Assembly (NCBI GenBank): GCA_050741915.1
Contig: JBOGEX010000082.1
Location: forward strand, 1-13,920
Reading direction: 5' to 3'
DNA length: 13,920 nucleotides
Source: JACCTH01 sp050741915
GTDB lineage: Bacteria > Actinomycetota > Acidimicrobiia > Spongiisociales > ZC4RG35
The notes below the pieces were generated by a model. The model was given only the letters and a program-made list of their open reading frames with translations, made no database searches and was not told where the DNA came from. Both the position numbers and the translations under genes were made by a program. Below are positions 13,844 to 13,920 of this stretch, one piece after another; within the stretch, counting starts at the first letter, position 1; each line of letters opens with the position of its first letter.

Positions 13844-13864
13844 TCGCCGAGCCTTTCGCGAATG
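13841..13864 (-). promoter_or_regulatory. Inverted repeat over the start codon of the AbiEi/DUF559 gene
   Basis: CATTCGC (13841-13847) and GCGAATG (13858-13864) are perfect 7-base complements. On the minus strand the right arm contains the ATG start and the AAAGG ribosome-binding site lies in the 10-base loop. It may be an operator for the protein's own winged-helix domain or a translation-controlling hairpin; the sequence does not decide. Confidence 0.35.
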
Positions 13865-13920
13865 GAGACACTTGGGAACCCCCTTGTCGCTCTCGCTACG
13901 TGGCGGTACCGGTTTCCGGT

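Noticed and set aside
1..13920. CRISPR arrays, rRNA genes, insertion sequences
   Set aside because: I saw no regularly spaced direct repeats, no rRNA-like segment, and no transposase or its terminal repeats.

Overview
The window looks like chromosomal DNA from a fairly GC-rich actinobacterium, possibly an Acidimicrobiia-like lineage. This is inference. The support is the frequent GTG/TTG starts, several apparently leaderless genes with a -10 box 4-9 bases before the start codon, AbiEi/DUF559 and HTH-PIN families common in actinobacteria, and a CDP-alcohol phosphatidyltransferase next to gcvH, as in the actinobacterial pgsA2...gcvH neighbourhood.

Left part (1-3176), accessory in character: a class I SAM methyltransferase (+); a divergent pair made of a small beta-rich protein (-) and an HTH antitoxin-like protein followed by a PIN-family toxin (+), sharing one perfect palindromic operator; and two tandem excisionase-type MerR/HTH_17 proteins (-). 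It ends in a 3' half of a tRNA-Pro(GGG) gene (3129-3176), the kind of scar left at the distal end of a tRNA-integrated element. I read the DNA to the left of this scar as integrated or formerly integrated, with the old chromosome resuming to its right. No integrase is in the window.

Middle (3177-5604): an AbrB-PIN toxin-antitoxin locus collapsed by an internal deletion and then frameshifted; a DUF2867-like membrane-anchored protein (-) divergent from a TetR regulator (+), with a perfect 13-bp inverted repeat between them that overlaps the tetR start; then about 425 bases without a gene that hold several stem-loops and a candidate promoter.

Right part (5605-12855): one long + strand operon for a complete family-5 (Dpp/Opp-type) ABC importer, consisting of a lipoprotein binding protein, two permeases and two ATPases. 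It runs on without a real gap into a CDP-alcohol phosphatidyltransferase and the glycine cleavage H protein, with 4-base overlaps at three junctions. The importer genes all appear to start at TTG or GTG. The operon meets a convergent AbiEi/DUF559-type gene, and a very strong hairpin forms the last codons of that gene. The last 77 bases hold no gene.

No wholly new system is proven here. The best candidates for a second look are the three-gene divergent HTH/PIN/beta-protein unit with mirror-image leaderless promoters, the tRNA-Pro att scar with its excisionase pair, and the importer-pgsA-gcvH fusion operon.
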